From Verrucomicrobiaceae bacterium (GTDB lineage Bacteria; Verrucomicrobiota; Verrucomicrobiia; Verrucomicrobiales; Verrucomicrobiaceae), in contig JAIBCL010000025.1 in assembly GCA_019694165.1 (NCBI GenBank), positions 1 through 64,000 on the forward strand: a DNA stretch of 64,000 nucleotides. The letters are read 5' to 3'. The notes beneath the pieces were generated by a model that was given only the letters and a program-made list of their open reading frames with translations, made no database searches and was not told the origin of the DNA. Position 1 is the stretch's first letter. Each line of letters starts with the position of its first letter. Below, one piece after another: positions 6,761-15,446 of this stretch. Made by a program: the position numbers and the translations under genes.

Positions 6761-7723
6761 TCAGCGTGTCGTCGTGCCGAAGACGAAGCCATAGCTCGTG
6801 GTGCCCCAGAGGGTGTCGGAGTCATCATCGCCGTGCAGGCTGCCGGTGGTCATCATCTGGAGGATCATGCTGTCCGTGTGCAGGTCATCGCCGGCATCAC
6901 CGGTGATGCCCGGCGCGCCACCGGCACCCGGGCCAGCGACGATGCTGTCCGGTCCGCCATCGCCGGTGATACGCGCCTGGGCGAATTCGGCGTTCAATTC
7001 TCCCCTCAAATCCGCCGCTCCGGCGAAGCGGGCGACCTCGTTGTTCAGGCCGCATGCGCCCGCTCCTCCGAAGACGGAGTCATTGCCGTTGCCGCCGCAG
7101 ATGTTCAGCGCGCCGGAGGCCAGCCCCTGGTTCGTCGGCGGCATGGCTGAAATGCGCGCGACCTCGTTGTTCAGGCCGCATGCGCCCGCTCCTCCGAAGA
7201 CGGAGTCATTGCCATTGCCGCCGCAGATGTTCAGCGCGCCGAAGGCCAGCCCCTGGTTCGTCGGCGGCATGGCTGAAATGCGCGCGACCTCGTTGTTAAG
7301 ATTGGCTTCACCACCGGACGGATGAACAAGCGTGTCATTGCCGAGGCCGCCGGCGATCGCCAGCGTCCAGCCGCCGCCATCCGAGGTCATCGATGCGATG
7401 CCTTGGCCGGGTGCCGCGACGTTCGACGAATTGACCGGCCCGGTGCTGAAGCTGGTCGGATTGCTGGCTCCGAACGAGAATCCCGCGATGTCGCCTCTGA
7501 CGAAGTCCGCGCCGTCGCCGCCGACGATCTGGTCGTCATCGGCCCCGCCATCGAGGCGGGCGTTCGAGGCAGGCAGGCCGACGTAGCCGTCTGTCATGAG
7601 CTGGAGGATGGCCGCGTCGATGGGCTGCACGGCACCTCCCTGCACGAGGTCGGCGCGCGTGGTGGTGTCAACGGTGAACATGACCGCAAGGGTCAGCAAT
7701 TGGGTGGTGAGTTTCGTTTTCAT
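6761..7723 (-). CDS. Secreted GGxGxD-repeat (RTX-like) protein
   Basis: 320 residues with an N-terminal signal-like segment (MKTKLTTQLLTLAVMFTV). The body is rich in Gly/Asp motifs of the calcium-binding nonapeptide type: LDGGADDDQIVGGDGADFV, GGLGNDTLV, GGNGNDSVFGGAG (twice), TGDAGDD and GDDDSDTLWG. Such repeats form beta-roll or loop structures that bind calcium outside the cell. Two 42-residue blocks (NNEVARISAMPPTNQGLA and following) are almost identical. No catalytic domain or classical RTX export signal was recognised, so the role is unknown, possibly structural. The gene is followed on the same strand by the sigma factor. Confidence 0.7.
   Translation of the reverse strand: MKTKLTTQLLTLAVMFTVDTTTRADLVQGGAVQPIDAAILQLMTDGYVGLPASNARLDGGADDDQIVGGDGADFVRGDIAGFSFGASNPTSFSTGPVNSSNVAAPGQGIASMTSDGGGWTLAIAGGLGNDTLVHPSGGEANLNNEVARISAMPPTNQGLAFGALNICGGNGNDSVFGGAGACGLNNEVARISAMPPTNQGLASGALNICGGNGNDSVFGGAGACGLNNEVARFAGAADLRGELNAEFAQARITGDGGPDSIVAGPGAGGAPGITGDAGDDLHTDSMILQMMTTGSLHGDDDSDTLWGTTSYGFVFGTTTR
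7032..7283 (-). repeat. 126-bp tandem duplication in GGxGxD gene
   Basis: Unit 1 is 7032-7157 and unit 2 is 7158-7283. They differ at about two bases (gccgttgcc/gccattgcc and ccggaggcc/ccgaaggcc). A third partial start, gcgacctcgttgtt, follows at 7284. The length is a multiple of three, so the frame is kept. It is a recent duplication. Confidence 0.9.
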
Positions 7724-7877
7724 GGCTGTCGTTTCTTTCTGTGTTTGTGAGTTGGGTTGAGTTGTCGGGATTCGCCTTCCTCAGCAGGGCCGATCCGGCG
7801 GGTTCACAGGGGAGAGAACCGGCCGCCCGGACGTGTTACCGGATAAGTGAAATATTTTTCAGGGAGCGAATGGCACG

Positions 7878-7906
7878 TTGATTCCGGCAGGGCTGCTCTC
7901 TACTCT
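7878..7906 (+). promoter_or_regulatory. Putative sigma-70 type promoter of aldehyde dehydrogenase gene
   Basis: TTGATT at 7878-7883 and TACTCT at 7901-7906 are separated by 17 bases, with the start codon 31 bases downstream of the -10 box. The position and spacing fit a housekeeping promoter. The -10 box matches TATAAT only partly, so this is a prediction. Confidence 0.4.
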
Positions 7907-7937
7907 CGCGCTCCAGTCCATCCGCACCGAACACGCC

Positions 7938-9527
7938 ATGACCATCACCGGCCATCACTTCATCGCAGGCAGAGCCGTCCCGCCGACGGGAGAACTTTTC
8001 AGGGCCACGAACCCCGCCACGAGCGAGGCCGTCGAGCCGGGCTTCGGCGAGGGCACGGCGCTGGTGGACGAGGCGCTCAATGCGGCGGACGCGGCCTTTG
8101 ACGGGCTCCGCCTCGCGCCAGTCGAGACGCGGGCGAAGTTTCTCGAAACACTCGCCGACGAGATCGTCGCGCTCGGCGATGCGCTCCTCGAGCGCGCGCA
8201 CGCGGAGACGGCCCTGCCGATGGCGCGGCTCACGGCGGAACGCGGTCGCGCCGTGGGGCAGTGCAAGATGTTTGCGGCGCTGATCCGGGACGGATCGTGG
8301 GCGAATCTGCGCATCGACCGGGCCATGCCCGAGCGCCAGCCTCTGCCCAAGCCCGACGTACGCCAGATGCTGCAGCCGCTGGGACCCGTCGTGATTTTTG
8401 GCGCGAGCAATTTTCCCTTCGCCATCGGCGTCGTGGGCACCGACACGGTGTGCGCCCTCGCCGCAGGCTGCCCCGTCGTGGTGAAAGGGCACCCGGCGCA
8501 CCCGGGCACCTGCGAGATGCTGACGACGGCTGTCTATGCGGCTTTGCAAAAGAGCGGCCTGCCCGCGGGCGCGTTCTCGGTCTTGCATGGCAGGAGCAAT
8601 GACATCGGCATTGCGCTGGTGAAGCAACCGCTCACGCGTGCCGTGGGCTTCACCGGCTCCCTGCGCGGCGGCCGCGCCCTGATGGACGTGGCGGCGGCTC
8701 GTGCGGAGCCGATCCCGTTTTACGGCGAGATGGGATCGGTGAATCCCGTCTTTGTGCTGCCGCGTGCGCTCAAGGAACGCTCCGTGAAGATGGCGGAGGC
8801 GTACATCCAGTCGGTGAACATGGGCGTGGGCCAGTTCTGCACGAACCCCGCGCTCGTGCTGGGAATAAAGAGCGATGAGTTGCGCAGCTTCGTCAACAGC
8901 GCGGCGGACCTCGCGGCAAAGGTCGCGCCCGCCACGATGCTGCACCGCGGCATCTGCGATGCGTTCGATGCGGGCGTCGGCGCGTGGGGAAAAATCCCGG
9001 GCCTCAAGCTCGCCGGGAAATCCGGGACGGCGCCGGCTTCCTCGGCCACACAGGCGGCATGCCAGATCTTCACCACCGACCTCAAAACCTTCGAGACCAA
9101 TCCGTCGCTGCACCGCGAAGTCTTCGGCCCGTGCTCGATCATCACCGAGTGTGCCACGCGCGATGAACTGCTGGCCTTTGCCCGCGGACTCGAAGGCCAG
9201 CTCACGGCGGCCATCCACGGCACGCCGGAGGATTTGCGCGAGTTTGCGCCGCTTGTGCGCATCCTCGAGCGAAAGGTGGGGCGCATCATCTTCAACGGCT
9301 TCGGCACCGGCATCGAGCCATGTCCGTCGATGCACCACGGCGGCCCGTATCCGGCGGCATCGCACGCCTTCTTCACGAGCATCGGCACGGCCAGCATCTA
9401 CCGCTTCGTACGGCCTGTGTGCTATCAGGGCTTCCCGGATGATTGCCTGCCCGAACCTCTGCAAAATGCCAACGCACGCGCCGCATGGCGGCTGGTGGAC
9501 GGGCAGTTCACCAACATCCCTTCCTGA
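7938..9527 (+). CDS. Aldehyde dehydrogenase, alpha-ketoglutaric semialdehyde dehydrogenase-like
   Basis: NAD(P)-dependent oxidation of an aldehyde, most likely 2,5-dioxopentanoate to 2-oxoglutarate at the end of a non-phosphorylated pentose or hexuronate pathway. 529 residues from the ATG at 7938, which starts the family sequence MTITGHHFIAG. Catalytic Cys301 is in VGQFCTNPALV and the general base Glu264 in YGEMGSVNPVF. The cofactor region has GASNFPFAIGVVGTD, and the C-terminal part ends with a PSMHHGGPYPAAS stretch. These motifs and the length fit the ketoglutaric-semialdehyde dehydrogenase branch rather than general ALDHs; the exact substrate is inferred. It is followed 66 bases later by a small Dabb protein gene. 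Confidence 0.88.
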   Translation: MTITGHHFIAGRAVPPTGELFRATNPATSEAVEPGFGEGTALVDEALNAADAAFDGLRLAPVETRAKFLETLADEIVALGDALLERAHAETALPMARLTAERGRAVGQCKMFAALIRDGSWANLRIDRAMPERQPLPKPDVRQMLQPLGPVVIFGASNFPFAIGVVGTDTVCALAAGCPVVVKGHPAHPGTCEMLTTAVYAALQKSGLPAGAFSVLHGRSNDIGIALVKQPLTRAVGFTGSLRGGRALMDVAAARAEPIPFYGEMGSVNPVFVLPRALKERSVKMAEAYIQSVNMGVGQFCTNPALVLGIKSDELRSFVNSAADLAAKVAPATMLHRGICDAFDAGVGAWGKIPGLKLAGKSGTAPASSATQAACQIFTTDLKTFETNPSLHREVFGPCSIITECATRDELLAFARGLEGQLTAAIHGTPEDLREFAPLVRILERKVGRIIFNGFGTGIEPCPSMHHGGPYPAASHAFFTSIGTASIYRFVRPVCYQGFPDDCLPEPLQNANARAAWRLVDGQFTNIPS

Positions 9528-9593
9528 CGGTGGCTGCCCTGCCCCGCCCATGGCTTCCTTCGTTCGCCCCCCTCATCCATCCTCAATCCCATC

Positions 9594-9902
9594 ATGATCC
9601 ACGCCGTCTTCTTCTGGCTGAAGCCCGACCTCACCGCTGAACAAAAACTAACCTTCGAGACCGAACTGACGCACCTGCTGGAAATCGACTATCTGGCGCA
9701 CGGTTTCGTCGGCAAACCGGCGCCCACCGCACACCGGCCCGTGACGGACCACTCCTTCAGCTACTCGCTCACCCTCCACTTCAAGAGCATCGAGGATCAC
9801 GACTACTACCAGGCGGACTGCCCGAAGCACAAACACTTCGTGGACACATGCAAAACCTTCTGGGAGCGCGTGGTCATCTACGACAGCTCGCCGATTCATT
9901 GA
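9594..9902 (+). CDS. Dabb (stress-responsive alpha/beta barrel) domain protein
   Basis: 102 residues spanning a full Dabb domain: MIHAVFFWLKPDLTAEQKLTFETEL at the N-terminus, HGFVGKPAPTAHRPVTDHSFSYSLTLHF in the middle and HKHFVDTCKTFWERVVIYDS at the end. These small proteins form dimeric ferredoxin-like barrels and range from plant stress proteins to small-molecule modifying enzymes; the function here is unknown. It sits on the same strand between the aldehyde dehydrogenase and the GH75-like gene (17-base gap), so it is probably part of a short transcription unit. Confidence 0.8.
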   Translation: MIHAVFFWLKPDLTAEQKLTFETELTHLLEIDYLAHGFVGKPAPTAHRPVTDHSFSYSLTLHFKSIEDHDYYQADCPKHKHFVDTCKTFWERVVIYDSSPIH

Positions 9903-9919
9903 CTCCGCAGCCGATCCGT

Positions 9920-11527
9920 ATGAACCAGGAAACGCCTCCCTCAGCACCGACTCCGGAGCCGCAGGACCCGCAGGCCTGGGAGCCCAAGTACAAGCCCGGA
10001 CCTGTCGCCGTCTTCAGCCGCCTGTTGCTGTTGCTGATCATCGCCACGCTGGTGATCCTGCCGTTCACTCCGTACGCGGGGAAGATTCAGCGCGGGCTGA
10101 AGGACATCGTCTCCGGTGCGCGCGCGACCACGGAACGGATCGTGACCAAAGACCATGTCGTCACGAAGGAAGTCCCCGTGGTGAAGGAAGTGATCAAGGA
10201 AGTGGTGAAAGAAGTGCCCGCGCCGCCACCGCCGCTGCCGGAGCAGTTCATCGCGCGCAAGGAAGTGGACATCGCCACGCTCTTCAATGGCATCACCGTC
10301 AAGACCGACCTGCTCACCGAGCAGGGCACGTTTGCCAGCCTCGAAGTGCTCGATCCCGAGGCGTACAAGGTGCAGTTCCAAGTCAGCGTGCGTGTGCCGA
10401 AGGCAAACCAAAGCCTGCAGGAACTGCGCCGCATCAACTCCAATCTCCCAGCCATCCTGCCGGGGCTGGAGGCGCTGCTCGCCTCGTCGAAAGTCTCGCC
10501 TTTCTACCACAAGCTCTATGACAACAAGACCAGCGTGGTGAAGCGCGACATCACGCGGCTCACGAAGATCCTCGACCGGCACAATTTCTTCGACTGCGAG
10601 ACCATCCTCGAACTCACGCACCCTTCCTCCCAACGCAAAGCCCTGCTCATCCAGAGCGAGATGGACGTGGTGGCCGACGGCTCCGATGGCGACCGCGCCG
10701 ACAAGCTCGACGACTACATCTCCCTCTCCGACTACTACCAGCCCTTCACCAGCTACGCGTGGCCGAAACAGACCAAGACGCCGAACCCGCTGCTCCCGCG
10801 CTGGGAAGGCCGCCTCGCGAAGGCGAAGGAGGAGAAGGCGCGCAAAGACATCTCGACGGCACGCAGCCGCGAATTGAAAAGCGTGATCGACCAGCTCCAG
10901 CTTGAGATCAAGGACATGAAGGCGCGCAGCAGCCTCATCGCCGACAAGGATCCCTTCATCGTGAACTCGCTGATCTTCAAACCGTACATCGGCTCGAACA
11001 AGTTCGCGCCGCAGATCGGCGATTACGCGGTGGTGATCCACGACAAGAAAATCTACCCGGCCATCTGCGGCGACTACGGTCCCACCATGAAGATGGGAGA
11101 GGCATCGCTGTTCATCGCCAAGGCCGTCAACGAGAAGGCCACTCCCTACCGCCGCGGCGAGGATGAGCTGAAGGTCACCTATCTCATCTTCCCCGGCACC
11201 GCCGACAAGCCCTTCGGCCCGCCCGATCTCGTGAAGTGGCGGGCGAAGTGCGCGGAATTCATCGAGCAGATCGGCGGCATCGGCAGCGGCTACGCCTTGC
11301 ACGAGTGGGCGGATCCTTTCAAGAAACCCGAACCCGAGACACCACCCGCGGCCGACACAACGGCCGCGGCCGCAGCATCGCCATCGGCTACGGCGACCGG
11401 TGCCACCCAGCCTGCCGCCGCTGCATCTGCCAGCGCACAAAGTCCGGCGACCACATCCAAGCCCGAGGAAATAAAGTCAGCGGCTCCTGCCGCTCCCAAG
11501 GGTCAGACGAAGGCGAAGGGGAAGTGA
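9920..11527 (+). CDS. Membrane-anchored protein with GH75 (chitosanase)-like domain
   Basis: 535 residues from the ATG at 9920. Layout: a Pro-rich N-terminus (1-30); one transmembrane helix (about 32-52, FSRLLLLLIIATLVILPF); a charged Val/Lys-rich segment (KEVPVVKEVIKEVVKEVP); a middle domain of about 200 residues; a charged helix (about 295-330); then IGDYAVVIHDKKIYPAICGDYGPTMKMGEASLFIAKAVN, VTYLIFPGT. This last part resembles the double-psi barrel of fungal-type GH75 chitosanases, with GDYGP and KMGEASL as the typical motifs. The tail is Ala/Pro/Lys-rich and low-complexity. The protein would face the periplasm. Whether it cuts chitosan-like polymer is unproven; the middle domain was not recognised. 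Confidence 0.6.
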   Translation: MNQETPPSAPTPEPQDPQAWEPKYKPGPVAVFSRLLLLLIIATLVILPFTPYAGKIQRGLKDIVSGARATTERIVTKDHVVTKEVPVVKEVIKEVVKEVPAPPPPLPEQFIARKEVDIATLFNGITVKTDLLTEQGTFASLEVLDPEAYKVQFQVSVRVPKANQSLQELRRINSNLPAILPGLEALLASSKVSPFYHKLYDNKTSVVKRDITRLTKILDRHNFFDCETILELTHPSSQRKALLIQSEMDVVADGSDGDRADKLDDYISLSDYYQPFTSYAWPKQTKTPNPLLPRWEGRLAKAKEEKARKDISTARSRELKSVIDQLQLEIKDMKARSSLIADKDPFIVNSLIFKPYIGSNKFAPQIGDYAVVIHDKKIYPAICGDYGPTMKMGEASLFIAKAVNEKATPYRRGEDELKVTYLIFPGTADKPFGPPDLVKWRAKCAEFIEQIGGIGSGYALHEWADPFKKPEPETPPAADTTAAAAASPSATATGATQPAAAASASAQSPATTSKPEEIKSAAPAAPKGQTKAKGK

Positions 11528-11601
11528 GGCGCGTCTGTCCAGGCCGAGCGGCCGCCGGCCTGCGTCGAGATTTTCAATCTCATCCCGCCACGCCTCTCCA
11601 C

Positions 11602-11629
11602 TTGCATTCCCGGACGGCGCCCCTACTCT
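11602..11629 (+). promoter_or_regulatory. Possible prfB promoter
   Basis: TTGCAT at 11602-11607 and TACTCT at 11624-11629, 16 bases apart, end 10 bases before the prfB ATG. This would give a very short leader. The -10 box is the same TACTCT seen before the aldehyde dehydrogenase gene. Weak evidence. Confidence 0.3.
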
Positions 11630-11639
11630 GCGCGCCCTT

Positions 11640-12792
11640 ATGGAAAAACCGAACAAGGCCGTACTCACCGACCTGAGCGCTTTCGACATCGACGGCCTCA
11701 AAGAGCGTCTCGCCGCGCTCAGGAGGTTTCTTTGACCTCCCGAAACTGGCCGGCGAACTCGCCGAACTCGAAGACCGGCAGAGCAGGCCTGATTTTTGGA
11801 ACGATCAAGCTGCGGCCCGCAAGGCGGGTGCCCGGGCCAAGGCCATCGAGCGCATCATCACTCCGCTGAAGCAGCTCACGCAACGCGTCGAGGACTTCCC
11901 CGTGCTCGTCGAGCTGGCAAAGGAAGACGGCGGCACCGCGATGTGGCGCGAGGTGGAGGGCGAATACGCGTCGCTGGAGAAGGACATGGCGCTCTTTGAA
12001 CTCGACCAGCTTCTGGCCGGCCCGCTCGATCGCGGCAGCGCCTTCATCACCATCCACTCCGGCGCGGGTGGCACCGAGGCATGCGACTGGGCCGACATGC
12101 TCATGCGCATGTACCAGCGCTGGTGCGAGCGCAAGGGCTACAAGACCGAGATCATCGACTACCAGCCCGGCGATGAAGTGGGCCTGCGCTCAGCCACGCT
12201 CGAGGTCGTCGGCGAGAATGCCTACGGCTTCCTCCAGGCTGAGCGCGGTGTGCACCGGCTCGTGCGCATCTCTCCTTTCGATGCCGCGAAGAAGCGGCAC
12301 ACGTCCTTCGCCAGCATCGACGTCACGCCGGACTCCGACGAGGACATCAACATCGTCATCCGCGATGAGGACCTGAAGGTGGACACCTACCGTTCCGGCG
12401 GCAAGGGCGGCCAGAACGTGAACAAGGTGGAGACCGCCGTGCGCATCACTCATGTGCCGAGCGGCATCATCGTCGCCTGCCAGGCGGAGCGCTCACAACC
12501 CAAGAACCGTGCGAAGGCCATCTCCATGCTCAAGGCGCGCCTCTTCCAGATCGAGGAAGACAAGAAGAAGGCGGAGATCGAGCGGCAGTACGGCGAGAAG
12601 GGCGACATCGCCTGGGGCAGCCAGATCCGCTCTTATGTCTTCCAGCCCTACCAGATGGTCAAAGACCACCGCACAGGCGAGAAGACCAGCGCCGTGCAGG
12701 GGGTGATGGACGGCGACCTCGATGCATTCATCGAGGCCAAGCTCCGCGGACGCAAGGCCGGGGAAGCGGATGGCGACATCGACATCGACTGA
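11640..12792 (+). CDS. prfB: Peptide chain release factor 2 (programmed +1 frameshift)
   Basis: Recognises UGA and UAA stops and triggers release of the finished protein from the ribosome. The coding sequence is 11640-11732 joined to 11734-12792. The first 31 codons end at an in-frame TGA (11733-11735); skipping one base continues as LDLPKLAGELAELEDRQSRPDFW, a perfect match to the family. The product is about 383 residues. Diagnostic motifs: SPF stop-recognition tripeptide in RISPFDAAKKRHTSF and GGQ at about residues 256-258 in GGKGGQNVNKVETAVR. The frameshift site makes synthesis autoregulated: when RF2 is scarce, the ribosome pauses at UGA and shifts. uppS follows 45 bases later. Confidence 0.96.
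11721..11736 (+). promoter_or_regulatory. prfB: prfB programmed +1 frameshift site
   Basis: AGGAGG (11721-11726) lies three bases before CTT TGA C (11730-11736), the classical RF2 arrangement: an internal Shine-Dalgarno sequence, a slippery CTT codon and a UGA stop followed by C. The reading frame resumes at 11734. Confidence 0.96.
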
Positions 12793-12837
12793 CTGGACTA
12801 GCGTGGTGCCTGGGGTACATTCGCGGCCCCTGTCCGC

Positions 12838-13560
12838 ATGAGCCGCACTGACGAAGAACCCAAGATCATCCCGCGCCACATCGCCATCATCATGGATGGG
12901 AACGGACGCTGGGCGAAGGAGCGCGGGCTGCCGCGCACGGAAGGACACCGCGTGGGCGCGGACTCCGTGCGCGCGGTGGTGGAGGAGTGCTCGCAGCTCG
13001 GCGTGGAGTTCCTCACGCTCTACGCCTTCTCGTCCGAAAACTGGAAACGCCCGAAGCGCGAGGTGACGGCCCTCATGAGCCTGCTGGAGCGCTTTCTGAA
13101 GACCAAGACGCCAGAGATGATGGAGCAGAACGTGCGGCTCCAGGCCATAGGCCGGCTGCATGATCTGCCGCCGTCCTGCCAGGACCAGCTTCACCGCTCG
13201 ATCGCGACGACCTCGCAAAACACCGGCCTCACGCTGATCCTCGCCCTGAGCTATGGCGCGCGGGAGGAGATCATCGACGGCGTGAAGAGTCTGCTGGACA
13301 GCGTCGAGAAGGGCCACCTCGACAAGGCGATGATCGACAACGACATCTTCGCCAAGCATCTCTACACCCGCTACTATCCCGACCCCGACCTGCTCATCCG
13401 CACTTCCGGCGAGCTGCGCATCTCGAACTTCCTGCTCTGGCAGATCAGCTACACCGAATTCTACGTCACGGAGAAACTCTGGCCTGACTTCCGCAAGGCC
13501 GAGCTGCGGGATGCCGTGCACGAGTACGGCCGGCGGCAGCGGAGGTTTGGCGGCGTCTGA
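12838..13560 (+). CDS. uppS: Isoprenyl (undecaprenyl) diphosphate synthase
   Basis: Cis-prenyltransferase that condenses isopentenyl diphosphate onto farnesyl diphosphate to make the C55 lipid carrier for peptidoglycan and surface polysaccharides; cytoplasmic and membrane-associated. 240 residues. Signature motifs are complete: HIAIIMDGNGRWAKERGLPRTEGHRVGAD with the catalytic Asp, FSSENWKRP, LSYGAREEI, and the C-terminal DLLIRTSGELRISNFLLWQISYTEFYVT. The length fits the bacterial family. It follows prfB by 45 bases on the same strand. No cdsA is adjacent, unlike many bacteria. Confidence 0.96.
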   Translation: MSRTDEEPKIIPRHIAIIMDGNGRWAKERGLPRTEGHRVGADSVRAVVEECSQLGVEFLTLYAFSSENWKRPKREVTALMSLLERFLKTKTPEMMEQNVRLQAIGRLHDLPPSCQDQLHRSIATTSQNTGLTLILALSYGAREEIIDGVKSLLDSVEKGHLDKAMIDNDIFAKHLYTRYYPDPDLLIRTSGELRISNFLLWQISYTEFYVTEKLWPDFRKAELRDAVHEYGRRQRRFGGV

Positions 13561-13755
13561 CCCGGCCAGGCCGCTGTTCGGGTCGCGTCACTCATGGGTG
13601 TGGGCAAGAAGTGCCCGATCCCGAACCGCACCCATTCCCTCGCGCAGCCGCACAGTGCCCGGGGCCATATTTTGACGTGCGCGGACGCGGCGCCACAAAA
13701 GCGCTCGCCAAATCGCAACCTCCATGTTGAGTCCTGTTTGAAACCAGATTCTCTC

Positions 13756-15234
13756 GTGCCGAATTCTCAGCCTCCTGCATCCACCCGCCGCCAGTTTCTC
13801 CGGCGTGCCGCCGCGATCACGGCCATGAACGGCCTGCCCGTCGGCTGCTTCAAACCGAAGGGCGCGAACGGCGACGTCCGCGTCGGCGTCATCGGTTTTC
13901 ACGGGCAGGGCGGCCATCACCTGCAGGAACTGCTGAAGCTCGATGGCGTGCGCGTGACGGCCTTGTGTGACGTAGATGCACGCGTGATCGACGAAGGCGT
14001 GGCGCTCCTGAAGAAAAAAGGCCTCGTCGCGCGCACCTACTCCGACTTCCGCAAATGCTGCGAGGACAAGGAGATCGACGGCGTGATCATCGCCACGCCG
14101 AACCACCTGCACGTACTCATCGCGCTGACGGCGATGGCGAACGGAAAACATGTCTATGTCGAGAAGCCCGTGTCGCACAACCTTGCCGAGAGCCGCCTCC
14201 TGGTGGAAGCAGCGGCGCGGCGGCCAAAGCTCATCGTGCAGCACGGACTGCAGCGCCGGTCGGATGAAGGCTGGGCGGAGGTGATGGCGTGGCTCGGCGA
14301 GGGACATCTCGGCAAGGTCACGCTCTCGCGCGGGCTGAATTTCAAGGCGCGCGAGTCCATCGGCAAGGTGGACGGGCCTACGCGCGTCCCGAAATTCGTC
14401 AACTATGATCTCTGGTGCGGCCCGCGGCCGAAGGCGCCGCTGATGCGCACGAAGCTGCATTACGACTGGCACTGGCAATGGCCGTACGGCAACGGCGACA
14501 TCGGCAACCAAGGGCCGCATCAGCTAGATGTCGCACGCTGGGCGCTCGGGCAGATGAAATTCCCGCAGCGCGTGATGAGCCTCGGCGCGCGCTGGGGCTA
14601 CGACGACGACGGCCAGACGCCGAACAACCAGCTCGCCCTCTTCGACTACGGCGAGGGCAGTGCGCCGCTGCTCTTCGACAACCGCGGCCTGCCGATGAAG
14701 GACATGGACTGGAAGGTCGAGCCGGTTTACCGCATAGGCGGATTCGCCTGTCCGCGTATCGGCAATGTCATCCACTGCGAAGGCGGCATCGTGGCGGAAT
14801 CCAAGGCCTACGACCACCAAGGTGGAACGATCCGGAAGTTCAGCCTCCGCGACGGCGGCGCTCACCGGGAGAACTGGCTTCAGTCCATCCGCGACGGGAA
14901 ACCACGGAGCGACAACCTTTCCATTCTCAACGGACACCTCTCGTCCTGCCTCGCGCATCTGGCGAACATCTCGTGGCGCATCGGCACAAAGATGAAACCG
15001 GAGGAAGTGCGCGAGCGCTTGGCGTCCGACAAGGCCGCGCTGGAAACCCTCCACGACTTCGAGGCCAACCTCGCCGCCAACAAGATCGACTGGTCAGTGG
15101 CAAACCCGACCGTCGGCCCATGGGTGCAGTTCGATCCGGCGACCGGGAGGTTTGCCGGCGAATTTGCCAGGGAGGCGGACAAGCTGGTGGACGAAGACTA
15201 CCGCGAGGAGTTCAAGCTGCCGGTGATCAGCTAG
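13756..15234 (+). CDS. Tat-exported Gfo/Idh/MocA family oxidoreductase
   Basis: NAD(P)-dependent oxidoreductase-like protein of the periplasmic type abundant in Planctomycetes and Verrucomicrobia. The start is uncertain; the GTG at 13756 places a twin-arginine signal (STRRQFLRRAAAITAM) at the N-terminus. Rossmann part: VRVGVIGFHGQGGHH, TALCDVDARV, DGVIIATPNHLHVLIALTAMANGKHVYVEKPVSHN, containing the EKP motif typical of the family. The C-terminal part has WHWQWPYGNGDIGNQGPHQLDVARW. About 490 residues, somewhat longer than cytosolic members, as usual for this secreted group. The substrate is unknown, presumably a sugar or glycoside. A MITE-like element starts immediately after its stop. Confidence 0.85.
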   Translation: MPNSQPPASTRRQFLRRAAAITAMNGLPVGCFKPKGANGDVRVGVIGFHGQGGHHLQELLKLDGVRVTALCDVDARVIDEGVALLKKKGLVARTYSDFRKCCEDKEIDGVIIATPNHLHVLIALTAMANGKHVYVEKPVSHNLAESRLLVEAAARRPKLIVQHGLQRRSDEGWAEVMAWLGEGHLGKVTLSRGLNFKARESIGKVDGPTRVPKFVNYDLWCGPRPKAPLMRTKLHYDWHWQWPYGNGDIGNQGPHQLDVARWALGQMKFPQRVMSLGARWGYDDDGQTPNNQLALFDYGEGSAPLLFDNRGLPMKDMDWKVEPVYRIGGFACPRIGNVIHCEGGIVAESKAYDHQGGTIRKFSLRDGGAHRENWLQSIRDGKPRSDNLSILNGHLSSCLAHLANISWRIGTKMKPEEVRERLASDKAALETLHDFEANLAANKIDWSVANPTVGPWVQFDPATGRFAGEFAREADKLVDEDYREEFKLPVIS

Positions 15235-15397
15235 CAGGTTGCTGAAAAAGGGCTGTGGAAGCAGATTCGGAGCGCGGCGGCACGGACTGCAAGGCGGGTG
15301 GTGCAGCCGCAATCCAAGTGATAACGGCAAAGCGCCCAACGCAGCAGGCGGTGCCGCCCCGTCCGAAGATGCGGCACATGCATTTTTCAGCAGCCTG
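15235..15397. mobile_element. MITE-like hairpin element with 15-bp terminal inverted repeats
   Basis: The ends read CAGGTTGCTGAAAAA and TTTTTCAGCAGCCTG, an inverted repeat with one mismatch. Inner parts also pair (TTCGGAGCGCGGCGGCAC near the left, GTGCCGCC.CGTCCGAA near the right), so the whole 160 bases could fold into one long imperfect hairpin. It fills the gap between the Gfo/Idh/MocA stop codon and the next gene and encodes nothing. No clear target-site duplication is seen. Confidence 0.55.
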
Positions 15398-15446
15398 CCA
15401 GGCACGGCGCCGAAAAACCCGGCCTCTGGCGACGTTGAGTGCGGAC

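Noticed and set aside
7836-9551. 571-codon minus-strand frame
   Set aside because: It is antisense to the aldehyde dehydrogenase, which has intact catalytic residues; the translation is Arg/Ala/His-rich with no domain.
9941-11440. 499-codon minus-strand frame
   Set aside because: Antisense to the GH75-like gene; no motifs.
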